The notes: generated from the sequence alone by a model not told the origin. A stretch of DNA of 39,868 nt from Brevibacillus formosus (GCF_003013405.1 NZ_PXZL01000022.1:1-39868), one strand, 5' to 3'; numbered from the stretch's first letter, positions 1-9,080 are shown. Numbers and translations: made by a program.

Positions 1-183
1 GAATCATTCTGGGGAATGTTCAAATCGGAGATGTACTATCTACAGAAATTCAATACATACGAAGAGCTAGAAGTAGCCATTACGGAATACATAAATTACT
101 ACAATAATCATCGGTACCAGAAAAGGCTAAACCGTATGACACCCCTAGAATATCGACAATATCTACAAAGTCCTGTGGCATAA
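1..183 (+). CDS. IS3-family transposase, C-terminal end (cut by window edge)
   Basis: Open from the first base to a TAA at 181-183, giving 60 residues. It begins ESFWGMFKSEMYYL and continues with NTYEELEVAITEYINYYNNHR and RMTPLEYRQYL. This is the end of an IS3/IS150-type OrfB integrase core. The first residue is probably the Glu of the DDE triad, because the family motif is E-x-F-(F/W)-G-x-(L/F)-K-x-E. Whether the element is intact cannot be judged because the rest lies upstream of the window. A hairpin and the element end follow directly. Confidence 0.88.
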   Translation, partial: ESFWGMFKSEMYYLQKFNTYEELEVAITEYINYYNNHRYQKRLNRMTPLEYRQYLQSPVA

Positions 184-186
184 AGA

Positions 187-231
187 AGACACCAACCTAG
201 GTTCAGATTGGTGTCTAAGCTTTTTGTTTTT
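187..231 (+). terminator. Terminator after the transposase
   Basis: The inverted repeat AGACACCAA / TTGGTGTCT encloses a 12-nt loop, and a T-rich tail follows (TTTTTGTTTTTTT). It sits a few bases after the transposase stop. Confidence 0.7.
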
Positions 232-298
232 TTCACTGTCTACTTGACAGGGGGCACTTCAAATCAGCTTGCAGGAGGGCTTCTTGTTTCTATTGGTT

Positions 299-733
299 TC
301 AGGCTTTCCGCAAATATCGTGTATAAAGACCATAGTAGGAAATAAACAGACCCAAGAAAAAGAACGCGATGACAGTGCCGTAGTCTTCGCTGGAAGCCTC
401 ATAGCCTACAACAGCTTTTACACCATATTTGATAGCCATATAGATGATGGCAAAAGCAAGTAAAAATCCATATTTGTACCATTTGCTTTGATGCTGCATG
501 TTCTCGCTTTTGACCTTCATCAAATATCGAACATAACCGACTATCAAGCCAACAAAAAATATCGCCAAAAACAAGTAACGCAGATAGTGGCTATGAACAA
601 AGACCTTGATAAATGTTAAGAGTGACATTGCTAGCAGTACAATTAGGGCTATGACATAAAAGTGAATGGAACGCTTATCCAAGGTCCAGACATCCCCTTT
701 CATAGGATAGGTTTGTGTAAAGTTCACATTCAC
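299..733 (-). CDS. Small four-helix membrane protein of unknown function
   Basis: 144 residues with four hydrophobic segments, roughly residues 26-45, 52-70, 87-105 and 120-138, separated by short basic loops; it ends in RYLRKA. I do not recognise the family. It begins 10 bp after the chemoreceptor stop on the same strand, so the two could be cotranscribed. The start is uncertain: the GTG at 733 has no clear Shine-Dalgarno, and an internal ATG near 703 would give 134 residues with the same helices. Confidence 0.6.
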   Translation of the reverse strand: MNVNFTQTYPMKGDVWTLDKRSIHFYVIALIVLLAMSLLTFIKVFVHSHYLRYLFLAIFFVGLIVGYVRYLMKVKSENMQHQSKWYKYGFLLAFAIIYMAIKYGVKAVVGYEASSEDYGTVIAFFFLGLFISYYGLYTRYLRKA

Positions 734-742
734 TTTATGATA

Positions 743-2788
743 TCATGAATTTTTCAAACAAGGGGTTGTTTCTCTGGCTCGAAAAAATTTGATGGTTTGT
801 TCGAGATCCTCTACGATTTCTGTCAGGCGCAGGGAGTCGTCGAGAAATTGCTCCGATAAGGATAGACTTTCTTGATTGGCAGCTACGGCTTGCTGTGTGC
901 CTGATACTACTTGCTGTGCAGAGGCAGACAGATTATCTACCCGCTGTGAAATGGCTTGGCTCTGTGTCGAGATTGTTCCTGTGAGCAGTCTGATCGATTC
1001 AAATTGCGCAGTCAATGCTTCACTGAGCTGGATCGTATTGTGGAAGATAGAAGCGGCCTGGTGCAAGGTTTGAATGCCATTTACAGTGGCATGATCGGTC
1101 GTTTGCAAGCAGGCGGCTACGTGCTCCATTCGTTCTTCCCCTGATTCAATTACCTTTTGAATACGAGCTGATGCCTCTTCTGTCTGGTCCGACAGCAGGC
1201 GAATTTCATCTGCTACGACGCTGAAGCCGACTCCGGCTTGGCCAGCCCTGGAAGCTTCGATTCGAGCATTGAAGGACAAAAGCTTAGTTCGCTTGGAGAT
1301 GGCGGAAATCAGACCGAGCATTTCGTTGATGTCACTCATGCTTTCTCTCATGGAGGACATGGCATGCATAGAAGCTTTCATATCCTCTGAGATATTGTGC
1401 ATATTTTCTTTTAGCAAATCAATGGAGGTTGCTGCTTTGGCATTTTGCTGACGTGATTCCTGGCTTTGTACAATTGCTTTTTCCATGGAGTCTGTGATCC
1501 GAGACATTTCTTGCGTGATGTCGGCCATCGTGGCGTGGATATCATCGATCTGCTCCTGCTGGTTGTCCATCTCTTGGGCAAGCCGCTCTGTTACGGTTAC
1601 GACTTCTGACTGCATGGCATGAGAATGGCGGGAACCTTTTCCTACATGATCGGCTACTTGTTTGACGTCTGAGATGACATACTGGATTTTACCGATGATC
1701 GTCCGGATTTGTTCACTCATTCGATTGAAGCTGTCAGCCAACTGACGAATTTCATCATTGCTTTGTACGTGCATGGTTTGCAGCAGATCGCCCTCGCTAA
1801 AGGCGGACATTTTTTGTTGTGCTTCCTTAATCGGCTTGATGATTCGGCGAACGTACACATACAGCATCAGGGCGAGTGCAGCGAGTCCGACGAGTGAGAC
1901 GGCCAAAATGGTTAGCTGAAGGCGACGGACCTCTTGCGTTACCTCTGATACCGACTGTACGACGATTACTCCCCATTTTAGGGAAGGGTCAAATTGATAG
2001 GCGGCAAATGTCTCCACTCCATCGATTCTGCTCGGCTCGTACCCAGATTGACCAGCGATGACGTTTTGCACGATCGCAAGCTCCGAGAGAAGAGGGCGTT
2101 GTAACGCGTAGGATTGGTCGGGATGAGCGACCAGCTTGCCTTGTTGATCAACGATCATGGCGTATCCGGTTTCCCCCAGTTTGATCTGCCCAATAGATTC
2201 GCTCAGCTTCGGGACAGAGACAAATGCCACGACGACGCCTACGGGCTCCTCGTCTTCATTGCGCAAAGGGAGTGAGACGGCGATCTTGGGAAATTCCGTC
2301 TCGGAAAACTGGAAGACATCTGAGACAAAAACCCCCTGCTGCGGTTGATTCAATGCGCCCTCATACCAATCCATTTTTCGCGGATCGTAGGAACTGTCGA
2401 GGGGTGATCCCGGAAAGGTCAAATACCGTCCGTCTGTCGTGACGATCTGTAATTCGGAAATCGTAGGATTGCTGGTAGATAAATCAGTAAAAATGCCAAA
2501 GATCTGACTGTTAGTGATTTTGCTGTTTTTATAAGTGGAAGCAAATGATTGCAAGGCGGTCACGATGTCATAGACCCTGCTATGTACTTTCTGTAGAGCT
2601 GCACCTGATGCTTCGTGTAATTGCTGCTTTGTTTTTTCATTGAGTGTGGCTTCAGATTGATAGCTGATGAAGAAAGCGGCAATTGCCATCATGCAGACAA
2701 CCATGCCCATGATGCCTGCGAACAGCCTGGTGAAAATTGAACGATAATGAAACGACGAGTGACCCCATAGTTTTCTTATGTCTGGCAT
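743..2788 (-). CDS. Methyl-accepting chemotaxis protein (Cache sensor)
   Basis: 681 residues. Order: a short cytoplasmic N-terminus; TM helix near 20-42; an extracytoplasmic Cache-type sensor of about 250 residues (the [13 protein letters not shown] and [17 protein letters not shown] motifs are typical of dCache_1); TM near 290-312; a HAMP domain ([20 protein letters not shown]); and a long coiled-coil signalling domain with the hairpin tip ([30 protein letters not shown]). It should sense a small ligand outside the cell and control CheA. I chose the ATG at 2788 because AAGGGGAG lies 8 bases upstream; a TTG at 2809 is in frame but overlaps that site. No chemotaxis genes are adjacent and the ligand is unknown. 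Confidence 0.93.
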   Translation of the reverse strand: MPDIRKLWGHSSFHYRSIFTRLFAGIMGMVVCMMAIAAFFISYQSEATLNEKTKQQLHEASGAALQKVHSRVYDIVTALQSFASTYKNSKITNSQIFGIFTDLSTSNPTISELQIVTTDGRYLTFPGSPLDSSYDPRKMDWYEGALNQPQQGVFVSDVFQFSETEFPKIAVSLPLRNEDEEPVGVVVAFVSVPKLSESIGQIKLGETGYAMIVDQQGKLVAHPDQSYALQRPLLSELAIVQNVIAGQSGYEPSRIDGVETFAAYQFDPSLKWGVIVVQSVSEVTQEVRRLQLTILAVSLVGLAALALMLYVYVRRIIKPIKEAQQKMSAFSEGDLLQTMHVQSNDEIRQLADSFNRMSEQIRTIIGKIQYVISDVKQVADHVGKGSRHSHAMQSEVVTVTERLAQEMDNQQEQIDDIHATMADITQEMSRITDSMEKAIVQSQESRQQNAKAATSIDLLKENMHNISEDMKASMHAMSSMRESMSDINEMLGLISAISKRTKLLSFNARIEASRAGQAGVGFSVVADEIRLLSDQTEEASARIQKVIESGEERMEHVAACLQTTDHATVNGIQTLHQAASIFHNTIQLSEALTAQFESIRLLTGTISTQSQAISQRVDNLSASAQQVVSGTQQAVAANQESLSLSEQFLDDSLRLTEIVEDLEQTIKFFRARETTPCLKNS

Positions 2789-3018
2789 TAATTGTTCTCC
2801 CCTTATCAAAACGTTCAGCTTTATTGTAGGGGGTACCTAGAGGGGCGTATATGCTTTACCAGCAAGATTTACCATAAATTAATGTAAGATGACCTATGTA
2901 AAAAGTCCTAAGACGAAATCTTTATCGAAACTTAATAAACTTCACACGGAAACCTAACATTGGTGCGCTATAGTGGGAAAGTAAAAGGACGTAACAACCA
3001 CGAAGGAGCGAAGACCGT

Positions 3019-3771
3019 ATGAGTGTTATTTCGGTGAGAGAGTTGAATCTCTTCTACGGTAATAAGCAAGCCCTCTATCATATAAATCTGGATGTAGAGC
3101 CTGATTCCATTACAGCCTTAATTGGTCCGTCTGGCTGCGGTAAGTCTACATTTTTGCGGACGCTGAATCGAATGAACGACTCTGTACCGAACACCAAAAT
3201 TACGGGAACGGTAAAAGTGTTCGACGAGGATATTTATAGCTCTCGTGTAGAAGTTGAGCGACTTCGCAAAAATATCGGTATGGTGTTTCAGCATCCGAAT
3301 CCATTTCCGAAGAGCATCTATGACAACATCACATACGGGCCGAGACTCCATGGCATGAACGATCGTAACAAGCTGGACGAGTTGGTAGAGACAAGCCTCA
3401 AGGCAGCAGCCCTTTGGGATGAAGTGAAGGATGTACTGAAAAAGCCAGCAACAGGGCTTTCCGGTGGTCAGCAGCAACGCCTCTGTATCGCAAGGGCACT
3501 CGCTGTGCAGCCACAAATCATTTTGATGGATGAGCCAACCTCTGCCTTGGACCCGATTTCGACAGCCAAAATCGAAGAGCTGTTGGAAGAGCTGAAGAAC
3601 CGTTATACGATTGTAATCGTGACGCACAACATGCAGCAGGCAGCACGTATTTCCGATAAGACTGCGTTTTTCTTGAATGGAGAGCTAGTCGAATTTGACA
3701 GTACCCCGACGATCTTCCAAAATCCTCGTGATAAAAGAACAGAGGATTACATTACCGGACGTTTCGGATAA
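3019..3771 (+). CDS. pstB: Phosphate ABC transporter ATP-binding protein
   Basis: 250 residues, the normal PstB length. Visible motifs: Walker [20 protein letters not shown], the Q-loop in [17 protein letters not shown] (the NPFP and KSIYDN segments are characteristic of PstB), signature [16 protein letters not shown], Walker [13 protein letters not shown] and the switch His in [10 protein letters not shown]. It powers high-affinity phosphate import with PstS, PstC and PstA. The start is ATG with AAGGAGCGA upstream. Oddly, no pstS, pstC, pstA or phoU lies beside it: a divergent chemoreceptor is upstream, and a terminator then an arsenite-type pump are downstream. It either serves permease genes elsewhere or is a second PstB. 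Confidence 0.95.
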   Translation: MSVISVRELNLFYGNKQALYHINLDVEPDSITALIGPSGCGKSTFLRTLNRMNDSVPNTKITGTVKVFDEDIYSSRVEVERLRKNIGMVFQHPNPFPKSIYDNITYGPRLHGMNDRNKLDELVETSLKAAALWDEVKDVLKKPATGLSGGQQQRLCIARALAVQPQIILMDEPTSALDPISTAKIEELLEELKNRYTIVIVTHNMQQAARISDKTAFFLNGELVEFDSTPTIFQNPRDKRTEDYITGRFG

Positions 3772-3794
3772 TTTCAATTTGTAGTATGGTAGGA

Positions 3795-3831
3795 GAGCGG
3801 ACTTTTCGAGGTCCGTTCTTTTTGGTTTTTT
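3795..3831 (+). terminator. Terminator after pstB
   Basis: GAGCGGAC and GTCCGTTC form an 8-bp stem with one G-T wobble around the loop TTTTCGAG, followed by TTTTTGGTTTTTT. Confidence 0.85.
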
Positions 3832-3849
3832 GGAAAGGAGATATATGCA

Positions 3850-5142
3850 GTGGTTTGGATTTCATTCTTCCTTTTTCTGATCACGTTGACACTGGTTATC
3901 TGGCAACCGCGGGGGCTGTCGATTGGATATCCGGCTGTCGGTGGAGCACTGTTGGCCTTGGCGATCGGGGTAGTCACGATCGGTGATGTTGCAGAGGTAA
4001 CCTCCATTGTTTGGAATGCGACACTAGCGCTAATCGGAATTATCATCATCTCGCTCGTATTGGACGAAATCGGTTTTTTTGAATGGGCGGCGCTCCATAT
4101 GGCTCGTTTTGCCAAAGGGAATGGGCGGCTTATGTTCGTCTATGTCATCCTGCTTGGTTCACTCGTATCCGCCTTGTTTACGAATGATGGGGCAGCCTTG
4201 ATTTTGACACCGATTGTGTTGGCACAGGTGCGGGCATTGAAGCTGGATGGGAAAGCGGTTTTGGCATTTGTCATGGCAAGTGGGTTTATTGCAGATACGA
4301 GCTCTTTGCCCTTTGTGATTAGCAATCTGGTGAATATTGTTTCAGCTGACTACTTTGATATTGGGTTTGCTGCGTATGCGGCTAAAATGATCATTCCGAC
4401 TTTGTTTTCGATTGGTGGAAGTCTGCTGGTTTTGTACCTATATTTTCGCAAAAGCATCCCAGCGCAGGTTGACCTTTCCCATCTGAAAAATCCGGAGGAA
4501 GCGATTCGCGACCATAGAATGTTTCGCCTGGCGTGGCCGATTCTTGCGGTCCTGTTGATTGGTTTTTTTATTAGCGAGTCTATCCATACGCCCGTTTCTA
4601 TCATTATTGCTGGGGCAGCCATCATTTTTTGCTTGGCTGCAAGAAAAAGTGAAGCGATCGCCATGCGGCGGATTATGAAAGAAGCACCGTGGGTAGTCGT
4701 TGTTTTTTCGATTGGCATGTATGTCGTGGTGTGGGGGCTGCACAACGCGAAATTGACTGATTTGGTCAAGGACACCTTGGATTGGTTCATGGCGCATGGT
4801 TTATTGGCAACGACCTTGGGAACAGGCTTTCTGGCTGCTGCTCTTTCCTCTGTCATGAACAATCTTCCGACAGTCATATTCAACGCGCTGGCAATTGCCG
4901 GGACACAGGCAGACGGAGTGTTGCGGGAAGCAATGATCTACGCGAATGTGATCGGGAGCGATTTGGGGCCGAAAATGACGCCGATTGGATCACTGGCCAC
5001 CTTGCTCTGGTTGCATGTCTTGGGACGCAAAGACGTGACGATTACGTGGGGGCAGTATTTTCGGACGGGGGTTATTTTGACCATACCGACATTGACGTTC
5101 ACCTTGCTCGGTTTGTATCTGACGTTGGTTTATTTTTCATAG
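3850..5142 (+). CDS. arsB: ArsB/NhaD-type efflux permease (arsenite pump family)
   Basis: 430 residues with about 11-12 hydrophobic helices. The segment [20 protein letters not shown] (about residues 149-168) closely matches the conserved ArsB core [20 protein letters not shown], and [17 protein letters not shown] near 336-352 is the second half-repeat. By family it exports arsenite or antimonite at the cytoplasmic membrane, though other ion-transporter-superfamily substrates are possible. The GTG start at 3850 is set by AAAGGAG ending 9 bases upstream; the nearby ATG at 3845 is out of frame. No arsR or arsC is adjacent; an ArsR-like regulator lies about 2.9 kb downstream beyond an unrelated module. 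Confidence 0.87.
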   Translation: MVWISFFLFLITLTLVIWQPRGLSIGYPAVGGALLALAIGVVTIGDVAEVTSIVWNATLALIGIIIISLVLDEIGFFEWAALHMARFAKGNGRLMFVYVILLGSLVSALFTNDGAALILTPIVLAQVRALKLDGKAVLAFVMASGFIADTSSLPFVISNLVNIVSADYFDIGFAAYAAKMIIPTLFSIGGSLLVLYLYFRKSIPAQVDLSHLKNPEEAIRDHRMFRLAWPILAVLLIGFFISESIHTPVSIIIAGAAIIFCLAARKSEAIAMRRIMKEAPWVVVVFSIGMYVVVWGLHNAKLTDLVKDTLDWFMAHGLLATTLGTGFLAAALSSVMNNLPTVIFNALAIAGTQADGVLREAMIYANVIGSDLGPKMTPIGSLATLLWLHVLGRKDVTITWGQYFRTGVILTIPTLTFTLLGLYLTLVYFS

Positions 5143-5150
5143 GGAATGAA

Positions 5151-5188
5151 ACGCCTGCTGGTTAATAGTCAGCAGGCGTTTTTCTTTT
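5151..5188 (+). terminator. Terminator after arsB
   Basis: Perfect 10-bp stem ACGCCTGCTG / CAGCAGGCGT with a 9-nt loop, followed by TTTTCTTTT. Confidence 0.9.
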
Positions 5189-5277
5189 ATCAGACGGCTT
5201 GCTGTGGAACAAGCGGAATAGGACAGAACATGGTAGGAAAAAATAGGCGCATCGTACGTAAAAAGGAGGATGTTTCC

Positions 5278-5667
5278 ATGTGGTACGGCTGGCCGATCGA
5301 ACGCGTACTCATTCTTTTTACTGGATTGGCGTTTGCCCTGATTGCGGTTCAGGTCACACTTTTTCACTCAAGACAAAACTTCCGCCATTGGGCAATGTGG
5401 ATTCCCGTGCTTGAGCTCCCTGTATTTGCGGTTACTGCTATTGTTTTATCGTTTGTGAATGCGGGATGGCTGCGTTGGGTGTTTGCTTTGATGATGGTAG
5501 CCGGCATAGCTGGTGGTTTGTACGGGGCCTATTTGCATACGGTCGGGGTTGGGCAGCGTGTGGGAGGTTATTCACAAAGTCAAAATTTTCTCGTCGGGCC
5601 TCCTGTGATTCTTCCTTTACTGATCACGGCAATATCAGCATTAGGGCTTCTTGCGCTGTTTTGGTAA
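5278..5667 (+). CDS. Four-helix membrane protein of the GMC dehydrogenase module
   Basis: 129 residues beginning MWYGWPIERVLIL. There are four hydrophobic segments near 9-28, 38-58, 64-84 and 106-128; a YLHTVGVGQRVGG loop precedes the last helix. The ATG is set by AAAAGGAGGA ending 7 bases upstream; the longer open frame starting at 5146 has no ribosome site and overlaps the preceding terminator. I do not know the family. The 27-bp gap to the dehydrogenase small subunit suggests a membrane partner or electron-acceptor platform (inference). No heme-binding CXXCH is present. Confidence 0.75.
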   Translation: MWYGWPIERVLILFTGLAFALIAVQVTLFHSRQNFRHWAMWIPVLELPVFAVTAIVLSFVNAGWLRWVFALMMVAGIAGGLYGAYLHTVGVGQRVGGYSQSQNFLVGPPVILPLLITAISALGLLALFW

Positions 5668-5694
5668 AAATCGTTTTCAAAGGGGTGAGAGGAC

Positions 5695-6297
5695 ATGGAA
5701 AAGCCTAGACGTTACCCATCCTATGATGTTTGGGACCAGCATACAGAGTGGGATGCTCACACCAGGAAAGTGGTAGGCGCCAGACGAATGCCCGCGATTG
5801 CCAATCAATTTTTTACGAAGCCTGAATCCTTGCTCTTGCAGACAGTCGTAGGCGTATTGGTCAATGATCACCGTTTGGAGGTGCTGACCTTTGTAGTAGA
5901 GCATCTGGATAATACGACGGCTAGCAACATCGGTGAATCACAACGTAAGGTCGGAGTTCCACCAAAAAAAGCGCTCTACCGCTCGGGCTTGAAAGGGATT
6001 GATGCGGAGAGTCATGCCGCTTATGGAACTGATTTTGTTGCGTTGAAGCTAGATCAGCAGGAAGTCGTTCTTCAGCACGTCGCGAATGGGAGCATCCAAA
6101 ACCAGGAGGCGTGGAAAGACTTTGCTCCCGCAGATTTTTTCAAGCGATTGCTGCATGACACAGTCAGTGCGTACTATTCGCATCCGTTAGTTTGGTCAGA
6201 TATCGGCTATGGCGGACCCGCTTATCCGCGAGGCTATGTACGGGTGGAAAAAGGATTGACGGACCCATGGGAGGCAAAAGCAAATGACGAGTCATGA
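5695..6297 (+). CDS. Gluconate 2-dehydrogenase subunit 3 family protein
   Basis: 200 residues. The C-terminal signature AYYSHPLVWSDIGYGGPAYP RGY (about residues 160-182) is typical of the subunit 3 family, which acts as a small chaperone-like subunit of membrane-bound FAD dehydrogenases. No Tat or Sec signal peptide is visible at MEKPRRYPSYDVW, although many relatives have one. AGGGGTGAGAGG precedes the ATG. The gene overlaps the next one by 14 bp, which supports a tight stoichiometric unit with the GMC subunit. Confidence 0.85.
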   Translation: MEKPRRYPSYDVWDQHTEWDAHTRKVVGARRMPAIANQFFTKPESLLLQTVVGVLVNDHRLEVLTFVVEHLDNTTASNIGESQRKVGVPPKKALYRSGLKGIDAESHAAYGTDFVALKLDQQEVVLQHVANGSIQNQEAWKDFAPADFFKRLLHDTVSAYYSHPLVWSDIGYGGPAYPRGYVRVEKGLTDPWEAKANDES

Positions 6298-7903
6298 CCA
6301 TCATACGATTACTCATCGCCCTACTCCTGTGGATCAAAGAAAATACGCTGATGACGCAGATGTGTGCATCGTAGGTGCTGGAGCGGCAGGAGGCGTACTG
6401 GCTTATGAGCTGGCAAAGGCCGGGTTGCGCGTAGTCGTACTGGAAGCAGGGCCGTTTTGGGACCCGCAACACGATTTTGCCAGTGATGAACTGTCGATGC
6501 GGAGATTGGCCTGGCAGGAAACGAGGCTGGTAGCAGGCAAAGACCCACTGCGTTTGGGACATAACAACTCAGGACGGGGAATTGGGGGAGGCACCGTGCA
6601 TTTTACGGGGGTGTTCCTGCGTTTCCACGAGAGTGATTTTAAGACAAAGACCGTAGACGGCGTAGGGGAAGACTGGCCGATTACGTATCAGGACCTTGCC
6701 CCGTATTACGACAAGATCGAACGGGAGATTGCGGTCTCAGGTCCGAATCATTTTCCGTGGGGTTCCTTTCAAGGTCCGTATCCGTACCCTGTTCGGGAGC
6801 CAATCAGTGCAAATGCCCAACTGTTCCGGGAAGGGTGCGAGAAGCTGGGAATCGAGAGTGTGGTCGCCCCTCTAGCGATTTTATCGGCTCCCTTTGATGG
6901 ACGTCCACCCTGTATCAATCGTGGCTTTTGCAATCAAGGGTGCATGCCGAATGCTAAGTACAGCGGGTTGATTCATCATATTCCCAAAGCGATAGCGGAG
7001 GGGGCAGAGGTACTGTCCGACTGCATGGTGACGGAAATTTTGATGGCTGGCGACCGGGTCAGCGGTGTGGTGTTCAACCATAATGGCTTGACGCACAGGC
7101 AAATGGCTCGTGTAGTCATTTTGGCCGGGTTTGTCGTGGAGACACCCCGATTGCTGCTCAGTTCGGCGAATGCTCAGTTTCCGCAAGGGCTGGCGAATTC
7201 AAGCGGGTGGGTAGGAAAAGCTATTATGCCTCACTCCAGTCATGATGTATACGGACGTCTCCCGGAGGAAGTGCGATTGTATAAGGGAACACCTGTCCTT
7301 GCCTTGACCCAGCATTTTTATGAGACGGACCGGGAACGAGGTTTTGCCCGCGGGTATACATTGAGTGCACACGGGGTACGTCCGGTCGGGATGGCGGCTG
7401 CCATTGCTGCCGAGAGGGAAGACGGCTCGTATTTATGGGGAAAACAGCTTCGAGAAACGATGCTGGATTACAATATGTATGCGCGGATCACCTTGGTAGG
7501 GGAAGTGCTGCCTCATCCTGATAACAGAGTGACGCTCTCAGGGGAAAAAGATGAATACGGAATGCCGATCCCTACGGTAACGTTCAGTTATCAGGAGAAC
7601 GACAAACAGCTTTACAAGCATGCCATTGAGCAAATGAACCGGATTATAGAAGCGATGGGGGGGAAGCCGGAGCATGTGGTTTCTGATACCGCTCATCTCA
7701 TGGGAGGATGCCGGATGGGGAATGACAGAGAAACCTCTGTTGTGAATGAATATGGGCAGTCACATGACATACCTAATCTTTTCATAGCAGGTGCTTCTAC
7801 ATTCGTTACCTCGAGTGGAAGCAACCCGACAAATACAGTCATGGCGCTGGCGGCTCGCACTGCAGACAAGATCATTGAGGCGATGAAAAAGCAGGATGTA
7901 TAA
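6284..7903 (+). CDS. GMC-family FAD oxidoreductase, large subunit
   Basis: 539 residues. Rossmann motif VGAGAAGGVLAYELAKAG near 30-47 with the acidic end VVVLEAG; GGGTVHFTGVFLRF is the second FAD contact; the C-terminal GMC domain has HLMGGCRMG and GSNPTNTVMALAARTA. A Cys triad sits at PPCINRGFCNQGC (C-x5-C-x3-C). From memory, this spacing resembles the 3Fe-4S cluster binding site of bacterial FAD glucose dehydrogenase alpha subunits. It probably oxidises a sugar, aldonate or alcohol and passes electrons to a membrane acceptor. Substrate cannot be told from sequence. It follows subunit 3 with a 14-bp overlap; no cytochrome c subunit is nearby. Confidence 0.9.
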   Translation: MTSHDHHTITHRPTPVDQRKYADDADVCIVGAGAAGGVLAYELAKAGLRVVVLEAGPFWDPQHDFASDELSMRRLAWQETRLVAGKDPLRLGHNNSGRGIGGGTVHFTGVFLRFHESDFKTKTVDGVGEDWPITYQDLAPYYDKIEREIAVSGPNHFPWGSFQGPYPYPVREPISANAQLFREGCEKLGIESVVAPLAILSAPFDGRPPCINRGFCNQGCMPNAKYSGLIHHIPKAIAEGAEVLSDCMVTEILMAGDRVSGVVFNHNGLTHRQMARVVILAGFVVETPRLLLSSANAQFPQGLANSSGWVGKAIMPHSSHDVYGRLPEEVRLYKGTPVLALTQHFYETDRERGFARGYTLSAHGVRPVGMAAAIAAEREDGSYLWGKQLRETMLDYNMYARITLVGEVLPHPDNRVTLSGEKDEYGMPIPTVTFSYQENDKQLYKHAIEQMNRIIEAMGGKPEHVVSDTAHLMGGCRMGNDRETSVVNEYGQSHDIPNLFIAGASTFVTSSGSNPTNTVMALAARTADKIIEAMKKQDV

Positions 7904-7950
7904 GCAGGGTTCACATAACTTTTGCGTTCTATCTTCCCCATCATATAAGC

Positions 7951-7972
7951 CATATAGTATACTGATAAACAG
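7951..7972 (+). promoter_or_regulatory. Possible -10 and palindromic operator of the ArsR-type gene
   Basis: TATACT at 7958-7963 is a good -10 and is embedded in the perfect palindrome AGTATACT (7956-7963) within an AT-rich stretch. No convincing -35 is seen at the right distance. An autoregulatory operator overlapping the -10 would be normal for the ArsR family (inference). Confidence 0.35.
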
Positions 7973-7998
7973 ATATGTAAGGCAAAGGTGGGTTCCTT

Positions 7999-8334
7999 AT
8001 GGAAATGGATTTGATGCAGGTACTGTTTTTGTCAGAGACTTATAAGCTACTTGGTGACAAGACGCGCTTGACGATCATGGCTCTCCTGCAAGTACAGTCC
8101 TTATGTGTCCGTGATCTCGTGGAAATTTTGCAAACTTCCCAGCCTTCTGTTTCCCAGCACTTGGCTAAGTTAAAAACGCATGGTTTGGTCAAAGAGCGCA
8201 GGAAAGGACCATGGGTTTATTACTCCGTAAATACGGAATGCAGTCCTGAAGTGAAGCAAATTTTGTCTAACTTGCCGGACATGTCGCCAGTCGTCAAACA
8301 AAAATCAGTTGCAAGTGAACCTTCATTTGGCTGA
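7999..8334 (+). CDS. ArsR/SmtB-family winged-helix repressor
   Basis: 111 residues, a single winged helix-turn-helix: LLGDKTRLTIMALL, recognition region SQPSVSQHLAKLKTHGLV, wing KGPWVYYSVN. The classic ArsR alpha-3 metal site ELCVCDL is here SLCVRDL, so one of the paired cysteines is an arginine and arsenite binding at that site is doubtful. AAAGGTGG precedes the ATG. It is monocistronic or nearly so, with a hairpin just after the stop. Its target might be itself or the module upstream; the sequence does not say. Confidence 0.88.
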   Translation: MEMDLMQVLFLSETYKLLGDKTRLTIMALLQVQSLCVRDLVEILQTSQPSVSQHLAKLKTHGLVKERRKGPWVYYSVNTECSPEVKQILSNLPDMSPVVKQKSVASEPSFG

Positions 8335-8342
8335 TCAGTCGT

Positions 8343-8380
8343 AAAAAGCGTTGGATCAATTGAGATCCAACGCTTTTTTT
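8343..8380. terminator. Bidirectional terminator between arsR-like and glutaredoxin genes
   Basis: Perfect 15-bp stem AAAAAGCGTTGGATC / GATCCAACGCTTTTT around the loop AATTGA, with A-runs and T-runs on the two sides so that it can serve both convergent genes. The stop codon of the minus-strand glutaredoxin gene (8356-8358) lies inside the hairpin. Confidence 0.92.
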
Positions 8381-8607
8381 AGTTCTTCCTTGTCAAACCC
8401 ATGGATGACAATTTGCTCGCCGTTTTCCTTTTCAATGTAGGTTACAGGTGTCATGCTGGCGCCTAACTGAATGGCTTCCTGGAAAAAAGCCTCATTTTGA
8501 CGGATGTCTCTGTCTTCGAAAGCAATGTTGTTTGAAGTCAGCCACATTTTTTCTTCCTGACAAGGACCGCAAGTGACTTGGGTATAGATAATAACCTTGT
8601 GAGCCAT
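8356..8607 (-). CDS. Glutaredoxin-like thiol-disulfide protein
   Basis: 83 residues, thioredoxin fold of glutaredoxin/NrdH size. The active site CGPC is at residues 13-16 (YTQVTCGPCQEEK), the cis-Pro motif is MTPVTYIE, and the end is GFDKEELKKAL. It would reduce disulfides in the cytoplasm. CGPC rather than CPYC makes it thioredoxin-like in redox character. GAAAGGAGC lies before the ATG. Its last codons form the arm of the shared terminator. Confidence 0.87.
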   Translation of the reverse strand: MAHKVIIYTQVTCGPCQEEKMWLTSNNIAFEDRDIRQNEAFFQEAIQLGASMTPVTYIEKENGEQIVIHGFDKEELKKALDLN

Positions 8608-8714
8608 ACAGAATTGCTCCTTTCAAAAGCAGAGTAAAAGCCTTGCTCCTTCCAATATGAATGATCGGTCGAGACAAAGCAAGTAAACAACAGCATGATT
8701 TGGAAAAATAAGGA

Positions 8715-8745
8715 TGGATACGCACATAGGGGGCTGTACAAATTA
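8715..8745 (+). promoter_or_regulatory. Candidate sigma-G promoter of sspE
   Basis: TGGATA (8715-8720), 18 nt, then CAAATTA (8739-8745) resembles the sigma-G pattern TGMATA-N17/18-CATWMTA with about three mismatches. Position fits: the ribosome site begins 16 bases downstream. SASP genes are sigma-G dependent in Bacillus (established). Confidence 0.4.
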
Positions 8746-8777
8746 TATTCAGTGACGTCGAGGAGGTGAATGTAACG

Positions 8778-9032
8778 ATGCCTAAACAAAACAGAGGTAT
8801 GGGCCAAGCGAACCAAGCTAGCCAAGCAGCAAACACTGCGACTGAATTCGCAAGCGAAACAAATGCAGCAGAGGTTCGTCGTCAGAACCAACAATCGGCT
8901 CAACAAGCTGCACAACGCGCTGCTTCCCAAGGTGCTGCGACTGAATTCGCAAGTGAGACAAATGTTGCGGAAGTTCGCCGTCAAAACCAACAATCGGCTG
9001 CACAACAATCTTCTGGCCAAGCTACTGAGTAG
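8778..9032 (+). CDS. sspE: Gamma-type small acid-soluble spore protein
   Basis: 84 residues, the same length as I recall for B. subtilis SspE. Gln/Asn/Ala-rich with two direct repeats: TATEFASETNAAEVRRQNQQ at about 19-38 and ATEFASETNVAEVRRQNQQ at about 52-70. Each TEFASE is a recognition site for the germination protease GPR. Gamma SASP does not coat DNA; it is an amino-acid reserve degraded at germination. The ATG at 8778 is set by AGGAGGTGA 8 bases upstream; an in-frame start at 8766 would overlap that site. Confidence 0.95.
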   Translation: MPKQNRGMGQANQASQAANTATEFASETNAAEVRRQNQQSAQQAAQRAASQGAATEFASETNVAEVRRQNQQSAAQQSSGQATE

Positions 9033-9049
9033 GAGCCAGCGGACAAAAG

Positions 9050-9080
9050 CCCTCGCAATTTGCGGGGGTTTTATTTTTTT
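9050..9080 (+). terminator. Terminator after sspE
   Basis: CCCTCGCA / TGCGGGGG stem (one wobble), loop ATT, then TTTTATTTTTTT. Confidence 0.88.

Larger units (their letters stand above)
1..257 (+). mobile_element. Right end of an IS3-family insertion sequence
   Basis: The transposase tail is followed by a hairpin and then by the sequence CTGTCTACTTGACAGGGGGCA near 236-256. Read inward this gives TGCCCCCTGTCAAG, which looks like the terminal inverted repeat of an IS150-subgroup element (established for the family; the exact boundary is my estimate). The left end and target duplication are outside the window. Confidence 0.6.

Noticed and set aside
2941..2974. PhoP box before pstB (TTCACA and CTAACA)
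   Set aside because: The half-sites are 13 bp apart rather than the usual 11 and only two are visible; too weak to call.
4350..4883. 177-codon minus-strand frame within arsB
   Set aside because: Antisense shadow; arsB on the plus strand carries the family motifs and a ribosome site.
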